A stretch of DNA of 9,831 nt from positions 5,187 through 15,017 of the forward strand of contig DJVD01000159.1 in NCBI GenBank assembly GCA_002440805.1. The letters are read 5' to 3'. The position numbers were made by a program, and so were the translations under genes. Under the pieces are notes generated by a model, which did no database searches, was not told the origin of the DNA, and worked only from the letters and a program-made list of their open reading frames with translations. This stretch comes from Chloroflexi bacterium UBA6265 (GTDB lineage: Bacteria > Chloroflexota > Chloroflexia > Thermomicrobiales > UBA6265). Below, one piece after another: positions 1 to 7,257 of this stretch. How positions within the stretch are numbered: the stretch's first letter is position 1; each line of letters starts with the position of its first letter.

Positions 1-164
1 CCGATGGCAGCATCGCCGATTTTCGGCTCGACGATCTGCAACTCAACCCTGCCGACGCAGCCGCGGTCGCGCACCTGCTACGCACCGATCCCGCTGCGCT
101 GATTGCGGGCACTATCGACGAAACTGTCATCGATGTCTTTGGTCGCGAAGCGAGAGCCGGCTGA
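1..164 (+). CDS. C-terminal fragment of an unrecognised protein
   Basis: An open frame enters from the left edge (codons in phase from base 3) and stops with TGA at 162-164, giving 53 visible residues. The tail is acidic and alanine-rich, with stretches such as ADFRLDDLQLNPADAAAVA and DETVIDVFGREARAG. It looks like ordinary globular protein ending in a helix and a short strand. I cannot assign a family from so little. The gene runs in the same direction as the penicillin-binding protein, and about 70 nt separate its stop from the preferred start of that gene. Co-transcription is therefore possible but not shown. Confidence 0.6.
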   Translation, partial: DGSIADFRLDDLQLNPADAAAVAHLLRTDPAALIAGTIDETVIDVFGREARAG

Positions 165-233
165 GTTTGTTAGCATGTACGGACAATAGGTATCCTTGCA
201 TCCTTGCCGACATCACACCAGGATCAACACACA

Positions 234-2591
234 GTGGCATACAACTTCAATTCATCCCCCTACGCTGCGCCACGCAAACCACCCAAATGGCCGTGGGCCT
301 TCGCAGCCGTCCTGGTATTCGCCATCGCCGCGGCCAGCGTGATCCTGATGCAAAACGGTCTGCCAATCGGAACGGGTGGCGAGGAGAATGGCGACCTTGC
401 CCTGATCACGCCCACCGCCGAGATCAACCTCACCCCAACGGTGACGCCGATTCCCACGCCCACGCCAGCTACGCTTGAATATCCCGCCGAACTCACCACC
501 GAGTGGATCACCTTGTGGATGGCCAAGGATTATGCCGCCATGTATCCACTCACTTCGGCAGCCACGCGCGAGAACATGACCGAAAGCGCTTTCGTCGAGA
601 AATATGATGGTGTGGCCCGCGTGGCGGGTATCAATAAGATCGCCGTGCAGCAGGATGGTGATGTGACCGAGAACGGCACGGTCAAATTGATCGTCACCTA
701 TGAAAGTGGGCTGGTTGGGGAACTCAAGCAGGAAATGGAACTCACCATGATCCGCGAGAGTGCCGGTTGGCGCGTGGTGTGGAGTCCATCGCTCATCCTC
801 AACGAGCTCGGCAGTAATGGCTGTGTGGCGTTTACCGGCGAAACCTTCATTCGCGGCAAGATCCTCGATAGCGAGGGCCGCGTGTTTGCGGAAGATCGGC
901 CCGTCACCCGCGTTAGTGTGATTCCCGCCAATATCACCGATCCGGCGGTCGTCTATCCGGAACTGGCCCGGGTGCTGGATATGGAACAGGCCGAGATCGA
1001 GCGCCGGGTTGGCGCATCGCCCAATGCCTCATGGGAAGTTGCCCTGAAGGACATGCCGGCCGCGGACGAGATCAACCTGCTCAACGCATTCACCGGCTTT
1101 AACGGCGTGCGGGTGCGCGCTGCCACCCAGCGCTACTATCCCTATGCCAATTCGGCCGTACACCTGGTGGGCTATGTCACGCTAGCCAATGCCGAAGATA
1201 TGGAAGCCGATGAGGGCATCGTCGAAGGCCAGCTGGTGGGTCGATCGGGCGTGGAATATGGTGCCAACGATGTGCTCACTGGCAAGCCGGGTGGGACGCT
1301 TTCGGCGGTGGAATGCACCACCCGCGCCAAGAGGGCGGAGATTGCCACTGCCAAAGGGCAACCTCCCGCCGATGTGATCCTGACGGTGGATGCCGAATTC
1401 CAGGTGGAAGTCGATAAGGCCCTCGCCACCTCGGTGAAGGAGATCGACGGCCCTGGCGGCAAGAAGATTACCGTGGGCGAACGCAGCGCCGCCGTGATCC
1501 TCGATCCGGAAACCGGTGCTGTGTTGGCAATGGTGAGCCACCCGAACTTTGATCCGAATGGCTACATTACCCAGAACTTCAGCCCGGAGGATCAGGCCAG
1601 CCTCAACGATCCGGTCATGCTCTCGTGGCTGAACCGGGCCGTGAGCCAACCCCTGCCCACCGGTTCGATCTTCAAGGTCATCACCACCGCCGGTGGCATG
1701 GATACGCTCGGCTACACCGATCAGACATTGGTGGATTGCCCGGCCAGCTTCACCATAGCCGGTCAAACCTGGAACGACTGGGTGGTGGAGAACAATGTCA
1801 CCGCCCAGGGCACCCTCACGTTGCACCAGGCGTTGGTGAACAGCTGCAACACAGTGTTCTACCGCATTGGTGCCGATATGGATCTGGTAGATCCGTATGC
1901 GCTGCCGGAGATGGCGCGTGGCTTTGGCCTCGGCCAGCCGGTGGATATGCCGTATTTCCCCAGCAGTACCTCCGGCGTAATTCCGGATCCCACCTGGAAG
2001 CAGGAAACCCAGGGCGATGGTTGGGCCACCGGTGATAACGTGCAACTCGCGATCGGCCAGGGATTCATGACTGCAACCCCGCTGCAGATGGCGGTTGCCT
2101 ATTCGGCTATCGCCAATGGTGGCGATGTGCTGATTCCGTATGTGGTTGATAAAACCCGGGTGGCGGGTGAGGAGCCGGTGCAGGTGGGCAAGCGGGAAGT
2201 GCGCAACAGGCTGCCGCTCACCGATCAGCAGATCGGCTGGATCCAGACCGCACTCCGCAGCCAAACCAGCGATCCCTATGGCTATGGCAGCACGCGCCTG
2301 TTTGGCGATTTTCCCTGGACCATCAGTGGCAAGACCGGTACGGCCCAGAACGATCGCCCGAACGAGGATGGCCGCCCGCACAGTTGGTTCGCCGCATATG
2401 CCCCCATGCCCGGCAAGGGGGAACCGGTGCAGTTGTCCAGCATCGTGATGGTTGAAAACGTAGGCGAGGGTATTAGCCATGCCGCCCCGATTACCAAGAT
2501 CATCTACCAGTATTGGCTGGATCAGCAGCAGTCCGGCCTGGCCTTGCCGGATAGCCGCCGATGGCTTTGGACAGCGACACATTATTTCTAG
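234..2591 (+). CDS. Class B penicillin-binding protein (peptidoglycan D,D-transpeptidase) with MecA-type N-terminal domain
   Basis: This is a membrane-anchored transpeptidase that cross-links peptidoglycan stem peptides outside the cytoplasmic membrane. From the GTG at 234 it has 785 residues. It begins with a short cytoplasmic tail and one membrane segment (about 19-39). A Thr/Pro-rich linker (about 66-80) and an NTF2-like/MecA_N-type domain (about 82-195) follow. The PBP dimerisation module starts near the class B hallmark RGKILDSEGR (about 207-216), and the transpeptidase domain covers about 415-760. All three active-site motifs are present: SxxK as SIFK (S478, K481), SxN as SCN (537-539), and KTG within SGKTGTAQ (700-702). 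It should therefore be catalytically active. GTG 234 is preferred because AGGA at 220-223 lies 10 nt upstream. A TTG at 204 would add 10 residues and has a poorer ribosome site. The domain order matches PBP2a/PbpA-like proteins. In this lineage that is probably housekeeping wall or septum synthesis; beta-lactam resistance cannot be inferred. Confidence 0.93.
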   Translation: MAYNFNSSPYAAPRKPPKWPWAFAAVLVFAIAAASVILMQNGLPIGTGGEENGDLALITPTAEINLTPTVTPIPTPTPATLEYPAELTTEWITLWMAKDYAAMYPLTSAATRENMTESAFVEKYDGVARVAGINKIAVQQDGDVTENGTVKLIVTYESGLVGELKQEMELTMIRESAGWRVVWSPSLILNELGSNGCVAFTGETFIRGKILDSEGRVFAEDRPVTRVSVIPANITDPAVVYPELARVLDMEQAEIERRVGASPNASWEVALKDMPAADEINLLNAFTGFNGVRVRAATQRYYPYANSAVHLVGYVTLANAEDMEADEGIVEGQLVGRSGVEYGANDVLTGKPGGTLSAVECTTRAKRAEIATAKGQPPADVILTVDAEFQVEVDKALATSVKEIDGPGGKKITVGERSAAVILDPETGAVLAMVSHPNFDPNGYITQNFSPEDQASLNDPVMLSWLNRAVSQPLPTGSIFKVITTAGGMDTLGYTDQTLVDCPASFTIAGQTWNDWVVENNVTAQGTLTLHQALVNSCNTVFYRIGADMDLVDPYALPEMARGFGLGQPVDMPYFPSSTSGVIPDPTWKQETQGDGWATGDNVQLAIGQGFMTATPLQMAVAYSAIANGGDVLIPYVVDKTRVAGEEPVQVGKREVRNRLPLTDQQIGWIQTALRSQTSDPYGYGSTRLFGDFPWTISGKTGTAQNDRPNEDGRPHSWFAAYAPMPGKGEPVQLSSIVMVENVGEGISHAAPITKIIYQYWLDQQQSGLALPDSRRWLWTATHYF

Positions 2592-3234
2592 CGAAGGAAA
2601 ATTCGGAAAACCGAGAAATTTCGGAATGTGTTGTGTACACTGCATGTGGAGCACGCTCAGAGAACGCGAGCGATCCGCTCCTGCCGCACTGCCCGCGGTA
2701 TCTGCCACTTGCTCGATTCCCCGCCCACCAGCACGGAATCTGCCCGGATGATGCCCCAACGCATCATGCCAGAAGGGAGCGTTTGATGTTGATAACTCAG
2801 CTGCTTTTCGGCGCCGGCCCGCAGGCTTAGCGCCAGATACCAACCGGGATTCGCTGTTTCACAGCGATAGTCTCACACGCAGATCGAACAACTAAACATC
2901 GTCACCATCTGTTATCGGCGAGCCAATTTTCGATACATTATGTCGATTATTGCTGATCCAGATTTGTGTCGGACCTGCTCTCCACACGAGGGAGATGCTG
3001 CGGAAACGGTCATCGTCATGGCGGTTTCTGCCCAGGAAGGAGCCAATTGTGATTACGATGCGCCGAACCGATGTATGGCTGGTTTTCTAGCCATGACCGT
3101 AGCCCATCCCATTGTTGTGAACAGCGAGGATTATTCCATGTTTGTGACCCCGAACCACGCCACGTCAAATAACCTGCGCGCTGCATTCGATCGCCACAAA
3201 CACAGGCCTCGTGCTGTACGAGAGGAACAAAAGC
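2592..3234. other. Long region without a convincing gene
   Basis: About 640 bases separate the penicillin-binding protein stop from the next supported start. Open frames here lack a recognisable ribosome site or a protein-like composition. The longest (2940-3257, 105 codons) has no Shine-Dalgarno sequence and overlaps the next gene. Structures that can be seen are an 8-bp palindrome GTGTACAC (2633-2640), a GAGCG-ATC-CGCTC hairpin (2668-2680), a TCGCTGT-TTC-ACAGCGA hairpin (2851-2867), and an ATGGCT-N8-AGCCAT hairpin (3075-3094). The stretch around 2920-2955 is richer in A and T than its surroundings and may hold promoter elements, but I cannot place convincing -35/-10 boxes. No tRNA or known riboswitch is apparent. 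Confidence 0.5.
2851..2867 (+). terminator. Short hairpin downstream of the penicillin-binding protein gene
   Basis: TCGCTGT and ACAGCGA form a perfect 7-bp stem around a TTC loop. No run of T follows, and it lies about 260 nt past the penicillin-binding protein stop. It could be a weak transcription end or an RNA-stabilising stem. The structure is visible, but the role is a guess. Confidence 0.25.
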
Positions 3235-3453
3235 TTGAACACACGATATATCAGTGATTTTGAGATCACCCAACACCAGCAGACAATCCGCCAGGCCGCA
3301 CGCCAGGCACGACACGACAGCACCCTAACCAACATTCGCCAGGTCATGGGCAGCATGCTCATCGCCATCGGCATATACCTGCAGGGCAGCATGGAAAAGC
3401 GGCCAACCGCCACGATCGGCGCGCCCGCAGCTTCGAATGTACGAAGCATTTGA
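3235..3453 (+). CDS. Small protein of unknown function with a hydrophobic C-terminal helix
   Basis: A 72-residue protein read from a TTG at 3235. An excellent Shine-Dalgarno AGAGGA (3221-3226) sits 8 nt upstream, which decides the start over the GTG at 3211. The N-terminal half (about 8-36) is a charged, Gln/Arg/His-rich predicted helix (ITQHQQTIRQAARQARH). A short hydrophobic stretch follows (about 37-49, VMGSMLIAIGIYL), and then a polar, Ala/Pro-containing tail. This layout resembles the small helical, membrane-associated proteins of no known role that are common in Chloroflexota and Actinobacteria. The hydrophobic stretch is short for a full membrane span, so it may lie at the membrane surface. 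The stop is 55 nt before the first GNAT gene, with a strong hairpin between, so it is probably the first gene of that cluster. No function can be assigned. Confidence 0.6.
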   Translation: MNTRYISDFEITQHQQTIRQAARQARHDSTLTNIRQVMGSMLIAIGIYLQGSMEKRPTATIGAPAASNVRSI

Positions 3454-3470
3454 CGTGGAAGTAATCAATT

Positions 3471-3494
3471 CCTCACCCGGAACCGCGGGTGAGG
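3471..3494 (+). promoter_or_regulatory. Strong hairpin between the small gene and the first GNAT gene
   Basis: CCTCACCCG (3471-3479) and CGGGTGAGG (3486-3494) form a perfect 9-bp GC-rich stem with a 6-nt loop. It sits 17 nt after the small-protein stop and ends 3 nt before the AAGGA ribosome site (3498-3502) of the GNAT gene. No T tract follows, so a classic intrinsic terminator is unlikely. An attenuator, an mRNA-processing stem or a translation-tuning element fits better. It also argues that the GNAT gene begins at 3509 and not at the earlier in-frame ATG at 3437, which would make the hairpin coding. Confidence 0.55.
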
Positions 3495-3508
3495 TCGAAG
3501 GAAAACTC

Positions 3509-4750
3509 ATGACTGACGAATCGAAGGACACCAAAGACGAAAAGAAACCAGAACCGGGAACCGGTCACCTGAAGCACTCGTTCCTGGTCGGTGAGCTGGT
3601 ATACCTGCGCTCGGTAGAGAAAGACGATGCCGAGTACGGCGCCAGCTGGCGCCAGGGCATGATCCCGCGTTCGGTATCCGCCACCGCATCATGGATCGAG
3701 GATGATCTCAAGGAAGAGGACGACCTCCACCTGGTGATTGTGCGCAAGAGCGACGATCGCCCGGTGGGGTCACTCAAGCGGTCGACCTGGCGCCACAACG
3801 CCTGGATCGCCGGCACCATTGATCCGCTGTTCGGCGAACAGGGCCAGCATTGGCTGGCCGAGGCCTACATCATGATGTTGCAGTGGTCGGTGGATGAACA
3901 CCATCGCATCATTGCCCACATCGAAGAGGTTCCGGATTCCCAGCAGATCGTGCTGGAGAAACTGCAGGCCATGGGCGCGCGGGTTTCCAGCACGTTCCGC
4001 GAGGCGCATCGCACGGCCACCGGCTTTGAGGATTGGCACATGGTGACCTACCTCAACAAGGACTGGGTGGGTACGCTCGGTGACCCGTACGCGGTAGAGA
4101 AGCCGCGCTCGGGCACCGGTGAACCCCGGCCCGTCATCGCCCCCGTCACGGTGGAGGGCGATCTGCCGCCAAATGCCGTACGGGTTGGCCCACGCGTGTA
4201 CCTGCGACCGCTGCAAAAGGCCGATGCTGTCGATTTGGTGGAGTGGGCCCGGCGCGAAACTGAACCGTTCTGGAGTTCCGGCCGCTCGGTGATGACGCAA
4301 ACATCACTGGAGCGCTGGTTCGAGAAGCTCGGCAAGAAGGAACCGCAGACATGGGTTCGATTTGCCGTGTGCCTGCGCGAAAACGACGAGTTCATTGGCG
4401 CCGTGGGCGTGGATGGGATTGATTACAAACACCGCCGGGCCGAAAGCGAGAGTGAGTTCCATCACGTTGGCTATCGCAGCAAGGGGTATGGCACCGAAGC
4501 CAAGCATTTGCTGTTCGATTACGCCTTCAACACGCTGGGCCTGCACTCGTTGCAAAGCTGGGTGATGTACACCAACACCCGCAGTGCGGCCGCGTTGCGC
4601 AAGCAGGGCTATCGGGATGTTGGCATTGAGCCCTGGCTGGTGCAAGGCAAGGGCGGTTACGACAATTTCGGTACATACGAACTATTGGCAGACGAATGGC
4701 GCGCAATGCCGCGCGCAAGTGTGGAGGATGCAGGTGACCTTGCCGGTTAA
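3509..4750 (+). CDS. Two-domain GNAT-fold N-acetyltransferase (RimJ/RimL-like), paralog 1
   Basis: A cytoplasmic 413-residue protein with two GNAT-like domains in tandem. GNAT enzymes move an acetyl group from acetyl-CoA to an amine; the acceptor here is unknown. A charged Lys/Glu-rich tail (1-22) leads into the N domain (about 25-190, starting LVGELVYLRS). A linker containing GDPYAVEKPRSGTGEPRP precedes the C domain (about 226-400, starting VGPRVYLRP). The C domain carries the acetyl-CoA loop R323-S-K-G326-Y-G328 followed by TEAKHLL, and the later NTRSAAALRKQGY helix typical of RimJ/RimL-type enzymes. In the N domain the equivalent loop reads GEQGQHWLAEA, without the final glycine and the leading Arg/Gln, so it probably does not bind CoA normally. 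ATG 3509 is chosen because AAGGA (3498-3502) lies 6 nt upstream. The next gene is its paralog, 87 nt downstream. Confidence 0.85.
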   Translation: MTDESKDTKDEKKPEPGTGHLKHSFLVGELVYLRSVEKDDAEYGASWRQGMIPRSVSATASWIEDDLKEEDDLHLVIVRKSDDRPVGSLKRSTWRHNAWIAGTIDPLFGEQGQHWLAEAYIMMLQWSVDEHHRIIAHIEEVPDSQQIVLEKLQAMGARVSSTFREAHRTATGFEDWHMVTYLNKDWVGTLGDPYAVEKPRSGTGEPRPVIAPVTVEGDLPPNAVRVGPRVYLRPLQKADAVDLVEWARRETEPFWSSGRSVMTQTSLERWFEKLGKKEPQTWVRFAVCLRENDEFIGAVGVDGIDYKHRRAESESEFHHVGYRSKGYGTEAKHLLFDYAFNTLGLHSLQSWVMYTNTRSAAALRKQGYRDVGIEPWLVQGKGGYDNFGTYELLADEWRAMPRASVEDAGDLAG

Positions 4751-4837
4751 CGTCCGCAAGCCTGCGGCCATTTACTAATGACCCTGATTGAACCCAATCA
4801 ACCGGCTGGTGCTCAGCCGAAGAGGATACCCAACCCT

Positions 4838-6073
4838 ATGACTGAATCAGCAGTGCTCGAAAAACCTCCTACGCCGGAGGAAACACAAAAACCAACCCCG
4901 CCCGCCGGTGCCGCCCAGCAAACATTCCTGGTAGGCGAGCAGGTGTACCTGCGCAGCTTTGTGCCAGGCGATGAGAAAACCGCTTCGCGCTGGCGCCGAT
5001 CCATCTTTCCGAAATCACCGGAGCTGGTGGAAAAGTGGATTAAGGAAGAACTGCCCAAGGAAGGCGAAAACGATCGCTCCTACCTCGCCATTGTGCGCAA
5101 GGCCGATGACCAGATCGTGGGTTCCGTTGAGATTCACCACGGTACCGTCGGGAAGTACATTCAGCCGCATATCGATCCGCTCTACGGCGAAATCGGTCAG
5201 CACTGGTTGGCAGAGGCCGTGGACCTGATCGGTGATTGGCAAATCGACGAGAGCTATGTGCCGGTTGTGAGCGTGACCCTGCCAGCCAACCTCACCATCG
5301 CGGTTGCCGAAATGCTGGCCAACGGCTTTGTGGAAACTGCTCGCTGGCGCGAGATGTTCGAGATGAATGGCCAACGAGTCGATCGCCTCAACTTCTGCCG
5401 CTTCAATCCGGAGTGGCTGGAGCGCATTGGCGATCCGATGGCGGCCGAGATTCCACGCACCGGTTCCGGCGAAGTGCGGCCGATTGTGCCCAGCCAGCTA
5501 CCGGACGGCGATCCGCCGAAGCAGGCCGTGTTGATCGGTCAGCGCGTGTATTTGCGTCCCGAAGACAAGAAGGATGCAAAGATCTACATCGAACAGGGTC
5601 GCCTGGAGAAGGAAACCTTCTTCGATATCGGCCGCCATCTCGGCTCGGAAGCGCGCAAGAAGGAATTCCTCGGCAGTACCGCTGGTGAAGACTTCCCGGA
5701 CAAACTCTGGTTTTCCGTGTGCCTGAAGGAGAACGATGAGGTCATTGGCACGGTGGGCCTGCTGCACATGGACTACGTGCATCGCACCGCCGAAACAGGA
5801 TCGTTTTTCCATACGGCAGAACAACGCGGCCAGGGGTATGGCTCGGAAGCGAAGCAACTCTTGCTGGAATACACCTTCAATGTGTTGGGATTCCACATGG
5901 TGAACAGCTTCGTCTACGTGCCCAATACCCGCAGCGCCGCCGCACTGCGCAAGCAGGGGTACAAGGAAAGCGGCCGCGTCTGCTGGCTGTATCCATACGA
6001 GGGTGGCTTCGGCAGCATGGTCACATTCGATCTTCTTGCCGAGGAATGGCGCTCATTGCCGCGCGAACTGTAA
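4838..6073 (+). CDS. Two-domain GNAT-fold N-acetyltransferase (RimJ/RimL-like), paralog 2
   Basis: A 411-residue paralog of the preceding gene with the same two-domain plan, evidently from gene duplication. A Pro/Glu-rich tail (1-28) is followed by the N domain (about 31-200, LVGEQVYLRS). A shared linker (GDPMAAEIPRTGSGEVRP) leads to the C domain (about 233-405, IGQRVYLRP). The C domain has the complete acetyl-CoA loop R330-G-Q-G333-Y-G335 and SEAKQLLLEYTFN, then NTRSAAALRKQGY. The N domain again has a degenerate loop, GEIGQHWLAEA, almost identical to that of paralog 1. ATG 4838 is preferred: AGAGGA (4821-4826) lies 11 nt upstream, and the product then starts MTES, like MTDE in paralog 1. An ATG at 4778 would add 20 residues but lacks a ribosome site. 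A small CCGCA-AGCC-TGCGG hairpin (4754-4767) sits in the gap between the two genes. They are probably co-transcribed; the substrate is unknown. Confidence 0.85.
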   Translation: MTESAVLEKPPTPEETQKPTPPAGAAQQTFLVGEQVYLRSFVPGDEKTASRWRRSIFPKSPELVEKWIKEELPKEGENDRSYLAIVRKADDQIVGSVEIHHGTVGKYIQPHIDPLYGEIGQHWLAEAVDLIGDWQIDESYVPVVSVTLPANLTIAVAEMLANGFVETARWREMFEMNGQRVDRLNFCRFNPEWLERIGDPMAAEIPRTGSGEVRPIVPSQLPDGDPPKQAVLIGQRVYLRPEDKKDAKIYIEQGRLEKETFFDIGRHLGSEARKKEFLGSTAGEDFPDKLWFSVCLKENDEVIGTVGLLHMDYVHRTAETGSFFHTAEQRGQGYGSEAKQLLLEYTFNVLGFHMVNSFVYVPNTRSAAALRKQGYKESGRVCWLYPYEGGFGSMVTFDLLAEEWRSLPREL

Positions 6074-6084
6074 ACGAATTGGTA

Positions 6085-6108
6085 CGCCCGGGGTTAATTC
6101 CCCGGGCG
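6085..6108. terminator. Strong hairpin between convergent genes, likely bidirectional terminator
   Basis: CGCCCGGGG (6085-6093) and CCCCGGGCG (6100-6108) form a perfect 9-bp, all-GC stem around the loop TTAATT. It lies 11 nt after the stop of the second GNAT gene and about 95 nt beyond the stop of the substrate-binding protein gene on the other strand. T-rich but interrupted sequence follows on both sides, weaker than a textbook U tract. Placement and stem strength support termination of the rightward GNAT cluster, and possibly of the leftward unit too. Confidence 0.7.
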
Positions 6109-6202
6109 CCCTTCGTCTCAATCAGTTTGGGATGCATCGAAATTTGAGGCCAGCAAGGCACTACCCCTGGTATCACCACGCTGGTCCGGTTCCGGCACGA
6201 CG

Positions 6203-7195
6203 TTAAAGGGGAATCCCTGCTGCCGGCTCACCCTCTACGAGGTAACTGAACAGGTCATCCACCACCCGATTGGCCGCCAGGAAACCGATGGCAACCATCC
6301 AGAAATCGTCATCCACCCAGTACACCCGCTCTTCCTGCACCGCTTCAAGCGATTGCCACAGCGCCGAATTGACGTAGTCGGCTGCCTGCGTACTTTTCAC
6401 ATCGCCATACGAGCAGGTAAAGATGTGCGTACCATCAGCCAGGAAGATTTGCTCCAGCGACACGCGAGAGAAAATGCCTGTTTCCGGATCCGCTCCTGTC
6501 TGGCTTTCCGGCCGTTTCAGGTCGGCCGCCTTCAGGATGGTGCCAATAAATGAGGTGTCGTTGTACAGCCGTACATGATCGGCCAGGAAGCGCACGATGG
6601 AGATCACCCAATCCTGCCGCTGCCCTTCGGTGGCGGACCGGAACTCTTCCAGCCGCGCGTCAAACTCCGCCACAACATCGGCTGCGGCTGCCGATTCATT
6701 CAGGGCATCCGTAAACAGGGAGAAATTGCCGCGCCAGTCGTCGCTTACCGCCTCGCTGAATACCGTGGGGGCGATCTGTGCCAGGAGGGGGTGGATATCT
6801 TCATTGCGCAGGTTCGAGCCGAGGATCAGGTCGGGCTCCAGGGAGATGATTTTTTCGAGATCCGGCTCCGAAATCGTGCCGATGTTCTCGATCCCCTGTG
6901 TGCGGTCGCCAAGGTAGGCCGGGAAGGCAACGCCATCAAAACCGGTGACGGCCCCGATCGGGGTCACACCTACCGCCAGGCAAGCATCCAATTGCGGACC
7001 GTCCAGCGCGATCACGCGTTTGGGATGGACGGGTACGCTCACATCGCCATACACATCAGTGACAATGCGGGTTTCGCCGGACGGTGTCGCCCCCGGTGTG
7101 GATTGTGCCAATGCCGGCAACGTGCGCAGGGCGGGGGCGGCCATCAGGGCCGATGCGGCCAACGTCCTGCGTGATACTCGAGCCTGGGAACGCAT
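6203..7195 (-). CDS. Iron-siderophore-type ABC transporter substrate-binding protein (FecB/FepB-like)
   Basis: A 330-residue exported protein that should bind an Fe(III)-siderophore, a related chelate or a cobalamin-type ligand and deliver it to an ABC permease. The N-terminus has a twin-arginine signal (SRRTL at 8-12, then an Ala-rich core), with likely cleavage after ALPALA around residue 30. No lipobox cysteine is visible. The mature part fits Peripla_BP_2: a first strand at DVYGDVSVPVHPKRVIALD (about 47-65), ISEPDLEKIISLEPDLIL (about 108-125) typical of the N lobe, a long connecting helix, and a C lobe with SLEQIFLADGTHIF. The length is normal for the family. ATG 7195 has AGGAG (7205-7209) 9 nt upstream. 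No permease or ATPase gene is adjacent in the window, so the partners must lie elsewhere. It has its own promoter with an overlapping inverted repeat, consistent with repression by metal or ligand. The exact ligand is not determinable. Confidence 0.88.
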   Translation of the reverse strand: MRSQARVSRRTLAASALMAAPALRTLPALAQSTPGATPSGETRIVTDVYGDVSVPVHPKRVIALDGPQLDACLAVGVTPIGAVTGFDGVAFPAYLGDRTQGIENIGTISEPDLEKIISLEPDLILGSNLRNEDIHPLLAQIAPTVFSEAVSDDWRGNFSLFTDALNESAAAADVVAEFDARLEEFRSATEGQRQDWVISIVRFLADHVRLYNDTSFIGTILKAADLKRPESQTGADPETGIFSRVSLEQIFLADGTHIFTCSYGDVKSTQAADYVNSALWQSLEAVQEERVYWVDDDFWMVAIGFLAANRVVDDLFSYLVEGEPAAGIPL

Positions 7196-7235
7196 GCAAT
7201 GTCTCTCCTGCCTGGATCATCGATATCCGACCAAA

Positions 7236-7257
7236 ATAGTCGGGTATTGGCGACTAT
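7236..7257. promoter_or_regulatory. Inverted repeat, candidate operator of the substrate-binding protein gene
   Basis: ATAGTCG (7236-7242) and CGACTAT (7251-7257) are perfect 7-bp arms separated by 8 nt. The right arm overlaps the predicted -10 box of the substrate-binding protein promoter and the left arm lies near its expected transcription start. Such a position suits a repressor site. It does not match the classical Fur (GATAATGATAATCATTATC) or IdeR/DtxR consensus well. An overlapping shorter repeat, CCGAC (7227-7231) and GTCGG (7239-7243), could form an alternative hairpin in the leader. The regulator is unknown. Confidence 0.45.

Noticed and set aside
1182..2843. A 553-codon open frame on the minus strand opposite the penicillin-binding protein
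   Set aside because: It is an antisense shadow in GC-rich coding DNA. The plus strand encodes a protein with all PBP catalytic motifs, and the minus translation is His/Gly/Arg-rich with no recognisable domain.
2940..3257. A 105-codon plus-strand open frame in the gap
   Set aside because: It has no ribosome site before the ATG and no recognisable motif, and it overlaps the better supported small gene at 3235.
3437..3508. Extending the first GNAT protein to the upstream ATG at 3437
   Set aside because: There is no Shine-Dalgarno sequence. It would overlap the small gene and make the 9-bp hairpin coding. ATG 3509 has AAGGA at a good distance.
4754..4767. CCGCA-AGCC-TGCGG hairpin between the GNAT genes as a terminator
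   Set aside because: The stem has only 5 bp with no T tract, and the flanking genes are paralogs in the same direction, so termination there is unlikely.
4778..4837. Extending the second GNAT protein to ATG 4778
   Set aside because: No ribosome site is visible, and the paralog begins at the equivalent MTDE/MTES position, which supports 4838. The longer form cannot be excluded.
3509..6073. The GNAT pair as a toxin-antitoxin or antiphage system
   Set aside because: GNAT toxins are short single-domain proteins with a small DNA-binding antitoxin partner. These are long two-domain proteins, and the small neighbour shows no DNA-binding motif.
6575..7174. A 199-codon plus-strand open frame opposite the substrate-binding protein
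   Set aside because: It is an antisense shadow; the minus strand carries a Tat signal and a full Peripla_BP_2-type protein.
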